Assembly: GCF_003569805.1 (NCBI RefSeq)
Contig: NZ_KZ984052.1
Coordinates: 302,494 to 366,493, forward strand
DNA length: 64,000 nt
Direction of reading: 5' to 3'
Origin: Microbacterium halotolerans
GTDB lineage: Bacteria; Actinomycetota; Actinomycetes; Actinomycetales; Microbacteriaceae
Both the position numbers and the translations under genes were made by a program. Shown piece after piece: positions 54,801 to 64,000 of this stretch; the first letter of the stretch is position 1, and every line of letters begins with the position of its first letter. The notes under the pieces were generated by a model. It saw nothing but the letters and a program-made list of their open reading frames with translations. It had not been told where the DNA came from and ran no database searches.

Positions 54801-55579
54801 CGCGCACCCCGCTGATCGCGGGCAACTGGAAGATGAATCTCGACCACCTGCAGACGGTGGCGCTGATTCAGAAGCTGCACTGGGCGCTGAAGGACGCCAA
54901 GCACGAGTTCGACACCGTCGACGTCGCCGTGTTCCCGCCGTTCACCGACCTGCGCAGCGCGCAGACGCTGATCGATGCCGACAAGATCCCGTTCGCGCTC
55001 GGCGCGCAGGATGTGTCGACGCACGACTCCGGCGCATACACGGGCGAGATCTCGGGCGAGTTCCTGGCCAAGCTCGACGTGCAGCAGGTCATCATCGGCC
55101 ACTCGGAGCGCCGCGAGTACCACGCGGAGGGCGACGACGTCGTGCAGGCGAAGGTCCAGGCCGCGCTGAAGCACGGCCTCGTGCCGGTGATCTGCGTCGG
55201 TGAGACGCAGGAGGAGCTCGACGAGCACGGCGCCAGCGCCGTCCCCGTCGCGCAGCTGCGCAAGGCGCTCGAAGGTGTGAAGCCCGGTGCGGACATCGTC
55301 GTGGCCTACGAGCCGGTGTGGGCGATCGGCACCGGTCAGGTGGCGACACCGGAGCAGGCCCAGGAGGTCTGCCAGAAGCTGCGCGAGGTCGTCAGCGAGA
55401 CGCTCGGCGCCGAGGCAGCGGCAGCCACCCGCATTCTCTACGGCGGGTCCGTCAAAGCCGCGAACATCGCAAGCTTCATGCGCGAACCGGATGTCGACGG
55501 CGCGCTCGTCGGTGGTGCGAGCCTGAAGGTCGACGAGTTCGCATCGATCGTCCGCTTCCGCAAGCACGTCGGAGTGTAA
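54797..55579 (+). CDS. tpiA: Triosephosphate isomerase
   Basis: 260 aa from the ATG in the ATGA overlap with pgk (ATG 54791 would add two residues). Active-site pieces: GNWKMN (Lys), [16 protein letters not shown] (His), [17 protein letters not shown] (Glu and loop 6), [14 protein letters not shown]. Standard TIM barrel length. Followed by secG after 11 bases. Confidence 0.97.
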   Translation: MTRTPLIAGNWKMNLDHLQTVALIQKLHWALKDAKHEFDTVDVAVFPPFTDLRSAQTLIDADKIPFALGAQDVSTHDSGAYTGEISGEFLAKLDVQQVIIGHSERREYHAEGDDVVQAKVQAALKHGLVPVICVGETQEELDEHGASAVPVAQLRKALEGVKPGADIVVAYEPVWAIGTGQVATPEQAQEVCQKLREVVSETLGAEAAAATRILYGGSVKAANIASFMREPDVDGALVGGASLKVDEFASIVRFRKHVGV

Positions 55580-55590
55580 GGTAGGTTCTC

Positions 55591-55839
55591 GTGGCGATCA
55601 TCGAATTCATCCTGCAGGTGCTGCTGGGTCTGACCAGCCTCATCCTGACATTCTTCATCCTGCTCCACCGCGGCCGAGGCGGCGGACTGTCCGACATGTT
55701 CGGCGGCGGGATGTCGCAGACGGTCGGATCATCCGGTGTTGCGGAGCGCAACCTCAACGTGATCACGATCCTCGTGGCTCTGGTCTGGTTCCTGTCGATC
55801 GTGGGGCTCGGGCTGATCACCAAGTTCCAGGTCATCTGA
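55591..55839 (+). CDS. secG: Preprotein translocase subunit SecG
   Basis: 82 aa. Two hydrophobic helices (IIEFILQVLLGLTSLILTFFILLH and VITILVALVWFLSIVGLGLI) joined by the conserved RGRGGGLSDMFGGGMSQTVGSSGVAERNLN loop of SecG. GTG start after AAGGTAGG. Its TGA shares one base with the rbpA ATG. Confidence 0.95.
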   Translation: MAIIEFILQVLLGLTSLILTFFILLHRGRGGGLSDMFGGGMSQTVGSSGVAERNLNVITILVALVWFLSIVGLGLITKFQVI

Positions 55840-56195
55840 TGGCCTCCGGCGGCAGTGCGATCCGCGGCACCCGCGTCGGCTCAGGACCGATGGGGGAGCA
55901 GGACCACGGTCACCAGAGCCGGCGCCGTGCCGTCTCGTACTGGGACGCCGAGGGAAACGAGGCGGTCCGTTACTTTGCAGCTGATGTGCCCGATGAGGAC
56001 CTGCCCGAGCTCATCGACCACCCCAAATCGGGGCTCCCCGCCGGACGCGACAAGCAGAACCCTCCGGCATCCGGATCGAACCAGCCGTTCAAGACGCACC
56101 TGGCATACGTGAAGGAGCGCCGTACGGAGGACGAGGCGGAAGAACTCCTCGACGAGGCGCTCCAAAAGCTGCGCGACCGCCGCGGCCAACCCTGA
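55839..56195 (+). CDS. rbpA: RNA polymerase-binding protein RbpA
   Basis: 118 aa. The start MASGGSAIRGTRVGSGPMGE is characteristic of actinobacterial RbpA, followed by the core AVSYWDAEGNEAVRYFAADVPDEDLPELIDHPKSGLPAGRD and a C-terminal sigma-interacting helix (KTHLAYVKERRTEDEAEELLDEAL). RbpA binds group I sigma factors and stabilises open complexes. Restricted to actinobacteria, so it fixes the phylum of the window. Confidence 0.95.
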   Translation: MASGGSAIRGTRVGSGPMGEQDHGHQSRRRAVSYWDAEGNEAVRYFAADVPDEDLPELIDHPKSGLPAGRDKQNPPASGSNQPFKTHLAYVKERRTEDEAEELLDEALQKLRDRRGQP

Positions 56196-56240
56196 CCACG
56201 CCCCGAAGATCCGCCCTGCGCACACTCTGCCCGGGGCGAT

Positions 56241-56300
56241 TCTTCATTTCTGGCACATCTCCTGTTGGGAATCCCACCGGAGATGTGCCAGAAATGAAGA
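56241..56300. terminator. 22-bp perfect palindrome between convergent rbpA and pgl
   Basis: TCTTCATTTCTGGCACATCTCC pairs completely with 56279-56300 around a 16-base centre that itself contains TGGGA/TCCCA. The symmetric layout between convergent genes fits a bidirectional terminator; the arm length is unusual, so a mobile palindromic repeat is possible. Confidence 0.65.
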
Positions 56301-56309
56301 GTTACGGGG

Positions 56310-57077
56310 TCACTCCTCGAGGAGGTCGTCGGGGAGATCGGCTGCTGCGGCGCGGTCGACCCACGCCACCGTCTCCGACGTGCCTGAGGCGCCCGCGGCC
56401 GGCACGCTGAGCGGACTGGCGCCTGCCAGCACGAGACCGAGGGCCGGTGCCTTGTCCGCCCCGGCTGCGACGAGCCACACACGGCGCGAGGAGTTGATCA
56501 CCGGGCGTGTGAACGTGATCCGCTCCGGCGGAGGCTTGGGGGAGTCCCTCACCGCCAGCACGCTGGCATCCGTGACCGAGACCTCGGCGCGATCGGGGAA
56601 CAGCGACGCGATGTGCCCGTCGGGGCCGACCCCGAGGAAGCAGATGTCGAACTCAGGATAGGGGCGTTCGTCCGTCCCGTACCTGGCCAGCTCCTCCGCG
56701 TATGCGGATGCAGCCTCGTCGAGCGGAACGCCGTCATCCGCTGCCGCAGGCTCGTGCACGTTCGCGGTCGGAAGGTCGAGCGAGTCCAGCAGCGCTTCTC
56801 TGGCCTGGAACGCGTTGCGCTCCCCGTCGGCGCGGGGGAGGAAGCGCTCGTCGCTCCACCAGAAGTGCACCCGCGGGAAGTCCACCATCGCCGCGCCCGG
56901 ATGGCCGGCCACTCGTTCGAGAACCGCCGCGCCCATCGAACCGCCTGTGAGCGAAACGTGCACGGTCTCGCGCTCCTGCGTGAGCTGCGCGAGCTTGCCC
57001 ACGAACTGTGCCGCAACGGCGTCGGCGAGTGCCGACTTGTCGGCCTCGACGACGACGCGCCTGACACTGGAGGCCAT
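56310..57077 (-). CDS. pgl: 6-phosphogluconolactonase
   Basis: 255 aa from ATG 57077, which shares one base with the opcA stop. VHVSLTGGSMGAAVLERV (sugar-phosphate-binding), VDFPRVHFWWSDERFLPRADGERN, FDICFLGVGPDGHIASLFPDR and ITFTRPVINSSRRVWLVAAGADKA are Pgl/DevB motifs. Hydrolyses the lactone made by Zwf. Last gene of the leftward tkt-tal-zwf-opcA-pgl operon. Confidence 0.95.
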   Translation of the reverse strand: MASSVRRVVVEADKSALADAVAAQFVGKLAQLTQERETVHVSLTGGSMGAAVLERVAGHPGAAMVDFPRVHFWWSDERFLPRADGERNAFQAREALLDSLDLPTANVHEPAAADDGVPLDEAASAYAEELARYGTDERPYPEFDICFLGVGPDGHIASLFPDRAEVSVTDASVLAVRDSPKPPPERITFTRPVINSSRRVWLVAAGADKAPALGLVLAGASPLSVPAAGASGTSETVAWVDRAAAADLPDDLLEE

Positions 57078-58012
57078 CAGCTGCCGCCCGGCTTCGGCAG
57101 GTTGGCCCAGCCGTCGGTCAGCACACGGCCGTACAGCAGATCCGGATCGAGGCGCCGCAGCTCCTCCGCAAGGCACTCGCGCAGCGAGCGGCGCGGCAGA
57201 TGCAGCTCGTGATCCGGCTGACCCGGCTGTGTCAGAACTGCGACCGTGTCGTTCTGCCGTTCGAGCACGATGTCGCCGCTGGGGCGCGTGAGCCGCACGG
57301 AGTGGATGCCGTGGTCCCACTCGTCGGCGGTCTCCGGATGCCAGCTCACTGGCAGATCGAGCGCCATGCCGAGCCATGCGGCCAGCAGCGCGGTCGACGG
57401 CGACTGCCCCGAGCCTCGCACCTCGGCGGCCGAGATCGGCTCGAACGGCGGCTGATCGAGAACAGAGGCAAGCTGTTCGCGCCAGCGCGTCAGCCTCGTC
57501 CATGCGATGTCTGTGTCGCCCGGCGTGTACGCCTCGAGAAGCTGGGTGAGACGCTCACGCTTCGACGACGCGGTCGATGTGTCGGTGATGCGGCGTTGGG
57601 CGATGTGGCCGAGGTCGCTCTGACTGGCGTTCGTCGGCGGCTGGTCGGGCCACCATACGACCACAGGGGCGTCCGGCAGCAGCAGGCCGGTGACCAGGCT
57701 CTCCTTGTTGACGGCGGTCTCGCCGCCTGCGGTGAGCACGATGACCTCGCTGGCGCCGGCATCGCCGCCGACGCGGATCTGCGCGTCGAGTCGGGTCTCA
57801 CCCTGCGCGTCGGTGCGGATCACGATCACGCGCATCGGATGCTCGGCCGAGGCGGCATTCGCCGCATCGATGGCTGCCTCATGGTGGACGCCGGGCGAGG
57901 CGATCACCAGCGTGAGCACGCGACCGAGAGCGACGGCGCCGCCCTCCTCGCGCATGCTGACGAGCGCCTTGGCGACCTTGGAGACGGTGGTGTTGGGAAG
58001 ATCGTTGATCAC
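57077..58012 (-). CDS. opcA: Glucose-6-phosphate dehydrogenase assembly protein OpcA
   Basis: 311 aa from GTG 58012 in a GTGA overlap with zwf. Features: [79 protein letters not shown] and [14 protein letters not shown]. OpcA is needed for full activity or redox control of G6PDH in cyanobacteria and actinobacteria. No catalytic site of its own is known. Confidence 0.94.
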   Translation of the reverse strand: MINDLPNTTVSKVAKALVSMREEGGAVALGRVLTLVIASPGVHHEAAIDAANAASAEHPMRVIVIRTDAQGETRLDAQIRVGGDAGASEVIVLTAGGETAVNKESLVTGLLLPDAPVVVWWPDQPPTNASQSDLGHIAQRRITDTSTASSKRERLTQLLEAYTPGDTDIAWTRLTRWREQLASVLDQPPFEPISAAEVRGSGQSPSTALLAAWLGMALDLPVSWHPETADEWDHGIHSVRLTRPSGDIVLERQNDTVAVLTQPGQPDHELHLPRRSLRECLAEELRRLDPDLLYGRVLTDGWANLPKPGGS

Positions 58013-59571
58013 GGGCGCCTCCAGACGCGGCCATCGCGAGCGAGCAGTGCATCGGCGGAGGGCGGCCCCCACGAGCCGGGACCGTACTGTTCGAGAGCGC
58101 CGCCGTTCGGCTGCGCGTCCAGTTCGGCCCAGTACTTCTCCACCGGATCGAGGATGCGCCACGACAGCTCGACCTCCTCATGGCGCGGGAACAGCGGCGG
58201 GTCGCCGAGCAGAACGTCCAGGATGAGCCGCTCGTAGGCTTCGGGGCTGTCCTCAGTGAAAGCGTGGCCGTAGCCGAAGTCCATGGTGACATCGCGCACG
58301 TGCGTGCCGTTGCCCGGCACCTTCGAACCGAATCGCAGCGTGACGCCCTCATCCGGCTGCACCCGGATCACGAGCGCGTTCTGACCGAGCTCGGAGCCTT
58401 GGCCGCGCGAGAGGAGCTGTCCTGGTGCCTGTTTGAACACCACGGCGATCTCGGTCACGCGGCGACCGAGACGCTTTCCGGTGCGCAGGTAGAACGGTAC
58501 GTCGGCCCAGCGACGGGTGTTGATGCCGAGCTTGATCGCTGCATAGGTCTCCGAGGTGGAGCTGGGGTTCATCCCGTCCTCTTCGAGGAAGCTGCTGACG
58601 TGCTCACCGCCCTGCCAACCGCCCGCGTACTGGCCGCGTGCGGTCGCCGTCGAGAGGTCGTCCGGCAGCTCGACGGCAGCGAGGACCTTCTCTTTCTCAT
58701 TGCGGAGATGCTCGGCGGAGAGGCTGATGGGCTCTTCCATCGCGGTGAGCGCGAGCAGCTGCAGCAGGTGGTTCTGGATCACATCGCGCGCGGCGCCGAC
58801 GCCGTCGTAATAGCCGGCGCGCCCGCCGACGCCGATGTCCTCGGCCATCGTGATCTGCACGTGGTCGACGAAGTTGCGGTTCCAGATCGGCTCGTACAGC
58901 TCGTTGGCGAAGCGCAGAGCCAGGATGTTCTGGACCGTCTCCTTGCCGAGGTAGTGGTCGATGCGGAATATCGCGTCGGCGGGGAACGCCGCCTCGAGCG
59001 AGTCGTTCAGCTCCCTGGCCGATTCGAGGTCGTGTCCGAACGGCTTCTCGATGACGACGCGCCGCCAGCGATCGGCGTCGGTCTTGTCATCGACGAGTCC
59101 GGACTTCAGCAGCTGCTGGGCGACCGTGTCGAACGCCTTGGGCGGGATCGACAGGTAGAAGGCGTGGTTCCCCATCGTGCCGCGCTCTTTGTCGAGGAGA
59201 TCGACCGTTTCGCGCAGACGACGGTAGGCGTCGTCGTCATCGAACGTTCCCTGGACGAACCGGATGCCGCGCTGCAGCTGCTGCCAGGTCTCTTCGCGGA
59301 ACTCGGTGCGAGCGTGCTGGCGCACGGCGTCGCGCACGACCTCCGCGAAGTCCTGGTCCTCCCACTCGCGCCGTGCGAACCCGACGAGGGCGAAGCCCGG
59401 GGGCAGCAAGCCGCGATTGGCGAGGTCGTACACTGCGGGCATCAGCTTCTTGCGGGAGAGGTCGCCGGTGACACCGAAGATGACCAGCGCGCTCGGGCCC
59501 GCGATGCGGTTGAGCCGAAGGTCGTCTGCGTCGCGCAGCGGGTTCTCGCCGCGCGAGATGGGGACGGTCAT
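58009..59571 (-). CDS. zwf: Glucose-6-phosphate 1-dehydrogenase
   Basis: 520 aa. Dinucleotide-binding [36 protein letters not shown], active-site [13 protein letters not shown] and RIDHY His, then the large C-terminal domain. Catalyses the first oxidative pentose-phosphate step, making NADPH. Start ATG after CTGGAG. GTGA overlap with opcA. A hairpin-rich 199-base gap separates it from tal. Confidence 0.97.
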   Translation of the reverse strand: MTVPISRGENPLRDADDLRLNRIAGPSALVIFGVTGDLSRKKLMPAVYDLANRGLLPPGFALVGFARREWEDQDFAEVVRDAVRQHARTEFREETWQQLQRGIRFVQGTFDDDDAYRRLRETVDLLDKERGTMGNHAFYLSIPPKAFDTVAQQLLKSGLVDDKTDADRWRRVVIEKPFGHDLESARELNDSLEAAFPADAIFRIDHYLGKETVQNILALRFANELYEPIWNRNFVDHVQITMAEDIGVGGRAGYYDGVGAARDVIQNHLLQLLALTAMEEPISLSAEHLRNEKEKVLAAVELPDDLSTATARGQYAGGWQGGEHVSSFLEEDGMNPSSTSETYAAIKLGINTRRWADVPFYLRTGKRLGRRVTEIAVVFKQAPGQLLSRGQGSELGQNALVIRVQPDEGVTLRFGSKVPGNGTHVRDVTMDFGYGHAFTEDSPEAYERLILDVLLGDPPLFPRHEEVELSWRILDPVEKYWAELDAQPNGGALEQYGPGSWGPPSADALLARDGRVWRRP

Positions 59572-59641
59572 GAAACTCCAGTTGGGATAGTGCTCTGCCG
59601 TTTCGTCGGGCCGCCGTTCGCGGGGAGACCCTCAGGTGCGT

Positions 59642-59690
59642 CAGCGGCGGCGAGGCATGCTGAGGTGGTTCTCGAGCCTCGCCGCCGCTG
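59642..59690. terminator. 15-bp perfect inverted repeat between tal and zwf
   Basis: CAGCGGCGGCGAGGC and GCCTCGCCGCCGCTG flank a 19-base centre. On the minus strand it lies in the zwf leader, 71 bases before its ATG. It could terminate tal transcripts or act as a leader structure for zwf. Confidence 0.5.
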
Positions 59691-59701
59691 CGGTGGGTGG
59701 T

Positions 59702-59766
59702 GGGCGTGTCTCACGATCTGAGCCGTAGCGACCTGCGCAGCGGGTGACCAGCTGTGAGACACGCCC
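59702..59766 (-). terminator. 12-bp inverted repeat directly after tal
   Basis: GGGCGTGTCTCA at 59702-59713 and TGAGACACGCCC at 59755-59766, four bases after the tal stop, with a 41-base loop. Probably part of a tal terminator together with the repeat at 59642. Confidence 0.45.
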
Positions 59767-59770
59767 TACG

Positions 59771-60877
59771 TCACTCGGCGCTCGAGAGCGCGTCCTGGAC
59801 GGTCTGCTTCAGTTCCTGCCACGATGCGATGAACTTCTCCACGCCCTCGGTCTCGAGCACCTTGGTGACGTCGGCGAAGTCCACACCGACCGAGGCGAGG
59901 CCGTCGATGACGGCGTGTGCTTCGGCGTAGGCGCCGGTCACGGCGTCGCCGGTCACGACGGCGTGGTCGAAGGTCGCCTCAAGCGTCTTCTCCGGCATGG
60001 TGTTCACCGTGCCGGAAGCGGCGAGCTCCGTGACGTACAGCGTGTCAGGAAGCGCCGGGTCCTTGACACCGGTCGACGCCCACAGCGGACGCTGCACGTT
60101 CGCACCCGCCTCGACGAGCTCGGTCGCCCGCTGCTCGGCGAACTTCTGCTCGAACAGCTCGAACGCGAGGCGTGCGTTGGCGACACCCGCCTTGGACAGC
60201 AGAGCGGCGGCCTCGTCGGTGCCGACGGCCTTGAGCCGCTTGTCGACCTCGCTGTCCACACGGGATACGAAGAAGGACGCGACGGAGTGGATCTGCGACA
60301 GATCGTGGCCGGCGGCCTTGGCCTGCTCGAGACCGGCGAGGTACGCGTCGATGACAGCGGCGTAGCGCTCGAGCGAGAAGATCAGCGTCACGTTCACGCT
60401 GATGCCGGAACCGATCGCCTCGGTGATCGCCGGAAGCCCGGCGAGGGTCGCCGGGATCTTGATGTGCGCGTTCGGACGGTCGACCGTCGACCACAACTGC
60501 TTGGCCTGAGCGATCGTGCCCTCCGTGTCGTTCGCGAGGTCGGGGGAGACCTCGATCGAAACGCGGCCATCGACACCGTTCGTGGCGTCGTAGACCGGAC
60601 GGAAGACATCGCACGCGTCGCGGACGTCGTCTGTGGTGATGGTGATGATGGCGTCATCGACGTTGGAGTCGGCCTTCGCCAGCTCGGCGACCTGATCGGC
60701 GTACGACGCGCCGTTGCTGAGCGCTCCGGCGAAGATCGTCGGGTTCGTCGTCACACCGACGACGTCACGCGTGTCGATGAGCTCCTGCAGGTTGCCCGAC
60801 GTGATGCGCTCGCGCGACAGGTCGTCGAGCCAGATGCTGACGCCGGTGGCGGACAGCTGAGCGGTGGGGGAGGTCAC
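59771..60877 (-). CDS. tal: Transaldolase
   Basis: 368 aa from GTG 60877 in a GTGA overlap with tkt. [21 protein letters not shown] and [15 protein letters not shown] at the N-terminus, [38 protein letters not shown] with the Schiff-base Lys, [11 protein letters not shown], and [12 protein letters not shown]. Length matches the actinobacterial class 2 transaldolases. Non-oxidative pentose-phosphate pathway. Confidence 0.96.
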   Translation of the reverse strand: MTSPTAQLSATGVSIWLDDLSRERITSGNLQELIDTRDVVGVTTNPTIFAGALSNGASYADQVAELAKADSNVDDAIITITTDDVRDACDVFRPVYDATNGVDGRVSIEVSPDLANDTEGTIAQAKQLWSTVDRPNAHIKIPATLAGLPAITEAIGSGISVNVTLIFSLERYAAVIDAYLAGLEQAKAAGHDLSQIHSVASFFVSRVDSEVDKRLKAVGTDEAAALLSKAGVANARLAFELFEQKFAEQRATELVEAGANVQRPLWASTGVKDPALPDTLYVTELAASGTVNTMPEKTLEATFDHAVVTGDAVTGAYAEAHAVIDGLASVGVDFADVTKVLETEGVEKFIASWQELKQTVQDALSSAE

Positions 60878-62970
60878 GAGTTCTCCTTGATGGTCTCGCG
60901 GGCGGCGTCGACGACGGCCTGCGCCGTGACACCGAACTTCTCGAACAGGGTCTTGTAGTCGGCCGATGCACCGAAGTGCTCGATCGACACGGAACGGCCG
61001 GCGTCGCCGACGATGCCGCGCCACGGCATCGCGAGGCCGGCTTCCACGGACACGCGCGCCTTCACTGCGGCAGGAAGCACGCTCTCGCGGTACTCCTCAG
61101 ACTGCTCGGCGAACCACTCCAGCGAGGGAGCCGACACGACGCGCGCGTTCACGCCATCGGCCTTGAGGGACTCGCGGGCCTCGACGGCCAGCTGCACCTC
61201 GCTGCCGGTGGCGATCAGGATGACGTCGGGCGCACCGCCCGGTGCCTCGGCGAGCACGTACGCTCCACGGCCGGTGAGCGAGGCTGAGGCGAAGGTGTCG
61301 CCGGATGCCTCTGCGTCGCCGCGCTCGTACGTCGCGACGCCCTGACGGGTCAGGGCGAGCCCCGACGGGCCGCCGCGGCGCTTCAGGATCTCGAGCCACG
61401 CGTACGCCGTCTCGTTGGCGTCGGCCGGGCGGACCACGGCGAGGTTCGGGATGGCCCGCAGTGCGGTGAGGTGCTCGATCGGCTGGTGCGTCGGGCCGTC
61501 CTCGCCGAGCGCCACCGAGTCGTGGGTCCACACGAACACGCTGGGGATGTTCATCAGCGCGGCCAGTCGGACCGCGGGACGCATGTAGTCGGCGAACTGC
61601 AGGAAGGTGCCGCCGTAGGCGCGCGTCTTCCCATGCAGCACGATGCCGTTCAGGATCGCGCCCATCGCATGCTCGCGAATGCCGAAGTGCAGAACGCGGC
61701 CGTAAGGCGAACCGGTGAACTTGGCGGTCGACGCCGAAGCGGGGTTGAACGAGTCGACACCGTCGATCGTGGTGTTGTTCGAACCCGCGAGGTCGGCGGA
61801 ACCGCCCCACAGCTCGGGCATGACCGGTCCGAGAGCGTTGAGGACCTTGCCGGACGCAGCGCGCGTGGCGACCGCCTTGCCTGCCTCGAACTCCGGCAGC
61901 ACGTCCTCGATGCCCTGCGGCAGCTCGCCGGCTTCGAGACGATCGAGCAGCGCCTTGCGCTCCGGATTGGCCGCAGCCCAGGCGTCGAACTTCTGCTGCC
62001 ACGCGACGCGCACGTCGGCCGCACGATCGGCGAGACCGCGAGTGCGGGCGATGACCTCGTCAGAGACCTCGAAGGTCTTCTCCGGGTCGAAGCCGAGCGC
62101 CTGCTTGGTCGCCGCGAGCTCTTCGGCGCCGAGCGCCGAACCGTGGATGCCGCCCGTGTTCTGCTTCTCGGGCGCAGGCCATCCGATGACCGTCTTGAGC
62201 ACGATCAGCGACGGCTTGTCGGTCTCGGCCTTGGCCGCCTCGACTGCCGCGAACAGTTCGTGGACGTCCTCGACGTAGTCGCCGGTCTTCTTCCAGTCGA
62301 CGGTCAGCACCTGCCAGCCGTACGCCTCGTAGCGTGCGGCCACATCCTCGGTGAACGCCACGTCGGTGTCGTCCTCGATGGAGATCTGGTTCGCATCGTA
62401 GAGCGCGATCAGATTGCCGAGCTTCTGGTGCCCGGCGAGGGAGGAGGCCTCGCTCGTCACGCCCTCCTGCAGATCGCCGTCACTGGCGATGACATAGACG
62501 AAGTGGTCGAACGGGCTCTCGCCCGCCGGAGCCTCCGGATCGAACAGACCGCGCTCGTAGCGGGCTGCATAGGCGAAGCCCACGGAGGACGCGAGGCCCT
62601 GACCGAGCGGACCGGTCGTGATCTCGACGCCGTCGGTCTCGCCGTACTCAGGGTGTCCTGGTGTCTTCGAGCCCCAGGTGCGCAGTGCCTTGAGGTCGTC
62701 GAGCTCGAGCCCGAAACCGCCGAGGTACAGCTGCACGTACTGGGTGAGCGAGGAGTGACCGGCCGACAGGATGAAGCGGTCGCGACCGATCCAGTGCGTG
62801 TCAGTCGGGTCATGGTCCATGACCCGCTGGTACAGCAGGTAGGCCGCAGGCGCGAGGCTCATCGCGGTGCCGGGGTGGCCGTTGCCGACCTTCTCCACAG
62901 CATCCGCCGCGAGCACGCGCGCCGTGTCAACGGCTCGCTCGTCAATCTCGTCCCAACGCAGTTCCGTCAC
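60874..62970 (-). CDS. tkt: Transketolase
   Basis: 698 aa from GTG 62970, preceded by AAAGGCGG; ATG 62985 would add five residues. N-terminal [44 protein letters not shown], thiamine-diphosphate motif [36 protein letters not shown], and pyrimidine-domain [15 protein letters not shown] with the catalytic Glu, then [14 protein letters not shown]. First gene of the leftward pentose-phosphate operon, divergent from ctaB. Confidence 0.97.
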   Translation of the reverse strand: MTELRWDEIDERAVDTARVLAADAVEKVGNGHPGTAMSLAPAAYLLYQRVMDHDPTDTHWIGRDRFILSAGHSSLTQYVQLYLGGFGLELDDLKALRTWGSKTPGHPEYGETDGVEITTGPLGQGLASSVGFAYAARYERGLFDPEAPAGESPFDHFVYVIASDGDLQEGVTSEASSLAGHQKLGNLIALYDANQISIEDDTDVAFTEDVAARYEAYGWQVLTVDWKKTGDYVEDVHELFAAVEAAKAETDKPSLIVLKTVIGWPAPEKQNTGGIHGSALGAEELAATKQALGFDPEKTFEVSDEVIARTRGLADRAADVRVAWQQKFDAWAAANPERKALLDRLEAGELPQGIEDVLPEFEAGKAVATRAASGKVLNALGPVMPELWGGSADLAGSNNTTIDGVDSFNPASASTAKFTGSPYGRVLHFGIREHAMGAILNGIVLHGKTRAYGGTFLQFADYMRPAVRLAALMNIPSVFVWTHDSVALGEDGPTHQPIEHLTALRAIPNLAVVRPADANETAYAWLEILKRRGGPSGLALTRQGVATYERGDAEASGDTFASASLTGRGAYVLAEAPGGAPDVILIATGSEVQLAVEARESLKADGVNARVVSAPSLEWFAEQSEEYRESVLPAAVKARVSVEAGLAMPWRGIVGDAGRSVSIEHFGASADYKTLFEKFGVTAQAVVDAARETIKENS

Positions 62971-63158
62971 CGGACCGCCTTTCATCCTGGGTTTAGCGCT
63001 CGGGCCGTCCGCAGGAACGGGTGGCATTCGAGCGCGCGTTCAACTCCATCCTAGTCATCGCGCTCCGCCGCAGGGAGCCCGCGCGTCACGCGGCGTATCC
63101 CCACAATCATGAACGGCGTTCAGTGAGCTCCGAGCCGACTCCCAGCATCCGGATGAAC

Positions 63159-63164
63159 TAGACT
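63159..63164 (+). promoter_or_regulatory. Candidate -10 box for ctaB
   Basis: TAGACT, 40 bases before the ctaB ATG. AGAAGGGACG supplies the ribosome site. Confidence 0.4.
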
Positions 63165-63204
63165 GATGCGGGTTCTGCCGCAGCGAGTGAAGAAGGGACG
63201 TGCG

Positions 63205-64000
63205 ATGTCGACTGCCGTCTCCGACCGCCGCACAGGCAAGGACATCCGGCGCACAGTTCGCGCGTACGTGATGCTGACGAAGCCGCGGGTGCTCGAGCTG
63301 CTGCTCGTATCGACGGTTCCGGTCATGTTCCTCGCCGCGCAGGGACTGCCGAACCTCTGGCTCGTCGTGGCGACCGTGATCGGCGGTTCGGCCAGTGCGG
63401 GTTCCGCCGCGGCGTTCAACATGTACATCGACCGCGACATGGACGCGCACATGCAGCGCACCAAGAACCGGCCGCTCGTCACCGGCGAGGTCTCACCGCG
63501 TGGCGCGCTCGTGTTCGCATGGTCGCTGGCGATCGCGTCCACTGTCTGGTTCCTGCTCACGGCCAATCTGCTCACCGCCGCACTGTCGGCGGGGGCGATC
63601 TTCTTCTACGTGGTCATCTACACGCTGCTGCTCAAACGCCACACCGAGCAGAACATCGTGTGGGGCGGCATCGCAGGCTGCTTCCCCGTGCTGATCGGAT
63701 GGGCGGCGGTGACGAATTCACTGGACTGGCCGGCCTTCGTTCTGTTCGCCCTGGTGTTCCTGTGGACGCCGCCGCACTACTGGCCGCTGTCGATCAAGTA
63801 CGCCGCCGATTACTCCGAGGCGAATGTTCCGATGCTCGGCGCCACCCGCAACGGTGTGCAGGTCGGCCTGCAGATCATCCTCTACGCGTGGGCGACGATC
63901 GCCTGCTCGCTGCTGCTGATCCCCGTCGCGGGCATGGGGATCGTGTACTCCGCATCCGCCGTGGTGTTCGGCGGTTGGTTCCTGTTCGAGTCGCACAGGC
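63205..64000 (+). CDS. ctaB: Protoheme IX farnesyltransferase (heme O synthase), partial
   Basis: 265 codons are present before the right edge cuts the gene; expected length is about 300. UbiA-type prenyltransferase: [24 protein letters not shown], the first Asp-rich motif [49 protein letters not shown] with the second acidic motif, and many hydrophobic helices. It farnesylates heme b for the aa3-type terminal oxidase. Divergent from tkt, as in other actinobacteria. Confidence 0.95.
   Translation, partial: MSTAVSDRRTGKDIRRTVRAYVMLTKPRVLELLLVSTVPVMFLAAQGLPNLWLVVATVIGGSASAGSAAAFNMYIDRDMDAHMQRTKNRPLVTGEVSPRGALVFAWSLAIASTVWFLLTANLLTAALSAGAIFFYVVIYTLLLKRHTEQNIVWGGIAGCFPVLIGWAAVTNSLDWPAFVLFALVFLWTPPHYWPLSIKYAADYSEANVPMLGATRNGVQVGLQIILYAWATIACSLLLIPVAGMGIVYSASAVVFGGWFLFESHR

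Overview
The window is a high-GC chromosomal segment from an actinobacterium. Gene content and order point to Microbacteriaceae, most likely a Microbacterium-like organism: rbpA, whiA, lsr2, pafBC, helY, opcA, and the pgl-opcA-zwf-tal-tkt block divergent from ctaB. Most genes are packed with 4-base ATGA or GTGA overlaps. Many transcription units begin with a TANNNT -10 box only 6-8 bases before the start codon, which suggests leaderless mRNAs. Family placement is inferred from protein features and gene order; no database search was possible.

Layout. (1) 1-8516: molybdenum cofactor region. A leftward operon (partial mobA-like, moaC, moeA, moeB with a rhodanese domain) diverges from modABC, moaA and fdhD, so molybdate uptake, cofactor synthesis and sulfuration of formate-dehydrogenase-type enzymes sit together. 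(2) 8551-13985: a conserved gene usually labelled 3-methyladenine DNA glycosylase, an M18 aminopeptidase, a DEAD/DEAH-type helicase and a VIT1/CCC1-type transporter. (3) 14108-27453: an accessory segment. It starts at tRNA-Leu(GAG) with the decayed C-terminus of a tyrosine recombinase, then a Fic-type toxin/antitoxin pair and a LysE exporter with an AraC regulator. Next comes a persulfide/sulfane-sulfur cluster resembling the staphylococcal cst locus: a Cys-only CsoR-family repressor, two palindromic operators, two tiny paralogous Cys-rich proteins, a thioredoxin, a CstB-like persulfide dioxygenase-rhodanese, a TauE/SafE transporter, a DUF4395 protein and a rhodanese lipoprotein. A PadR-controlled ABC exporter, small regulators and lsr2 follow. 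(4) 27612-31186: siderophore-interacting protein behind an iron box, uppP, PAC2 protein, HAD phosphatase. (5) 31183-38896: trmI, FKBP lipoprotein, pafBC, tatAC, helY. This is the actinobacterial pupylation neighbourhood with the Pup-proteasome genes absent. (6) 39072-44272: BmpA-type nucleoside ABC transporter. (7) 44411-51414: uvrA (with an SOS-like box), uvrC, rapZ, whiA; yvcK is absent between the last two. (8) 51565-64000: sodA; gap, pgk, tpiA, secG, rbpA; then the leftward pentose-phosphate operon tkt-tal-zwf-opcA-pgl; and divergent ctaB, cut by the window edge.

The most unusual part is the sulfur island at 17468-21954. A repressor with two cysteines but no metal-ligand histidine sits divergent to genes for persulfide oxidation, sulfur transfer and transport. 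Two miniature proteins sharing a TC-x2-C-x6-C pattern with the string TWAGCGQH are encoded in the same run and have no function I can name.
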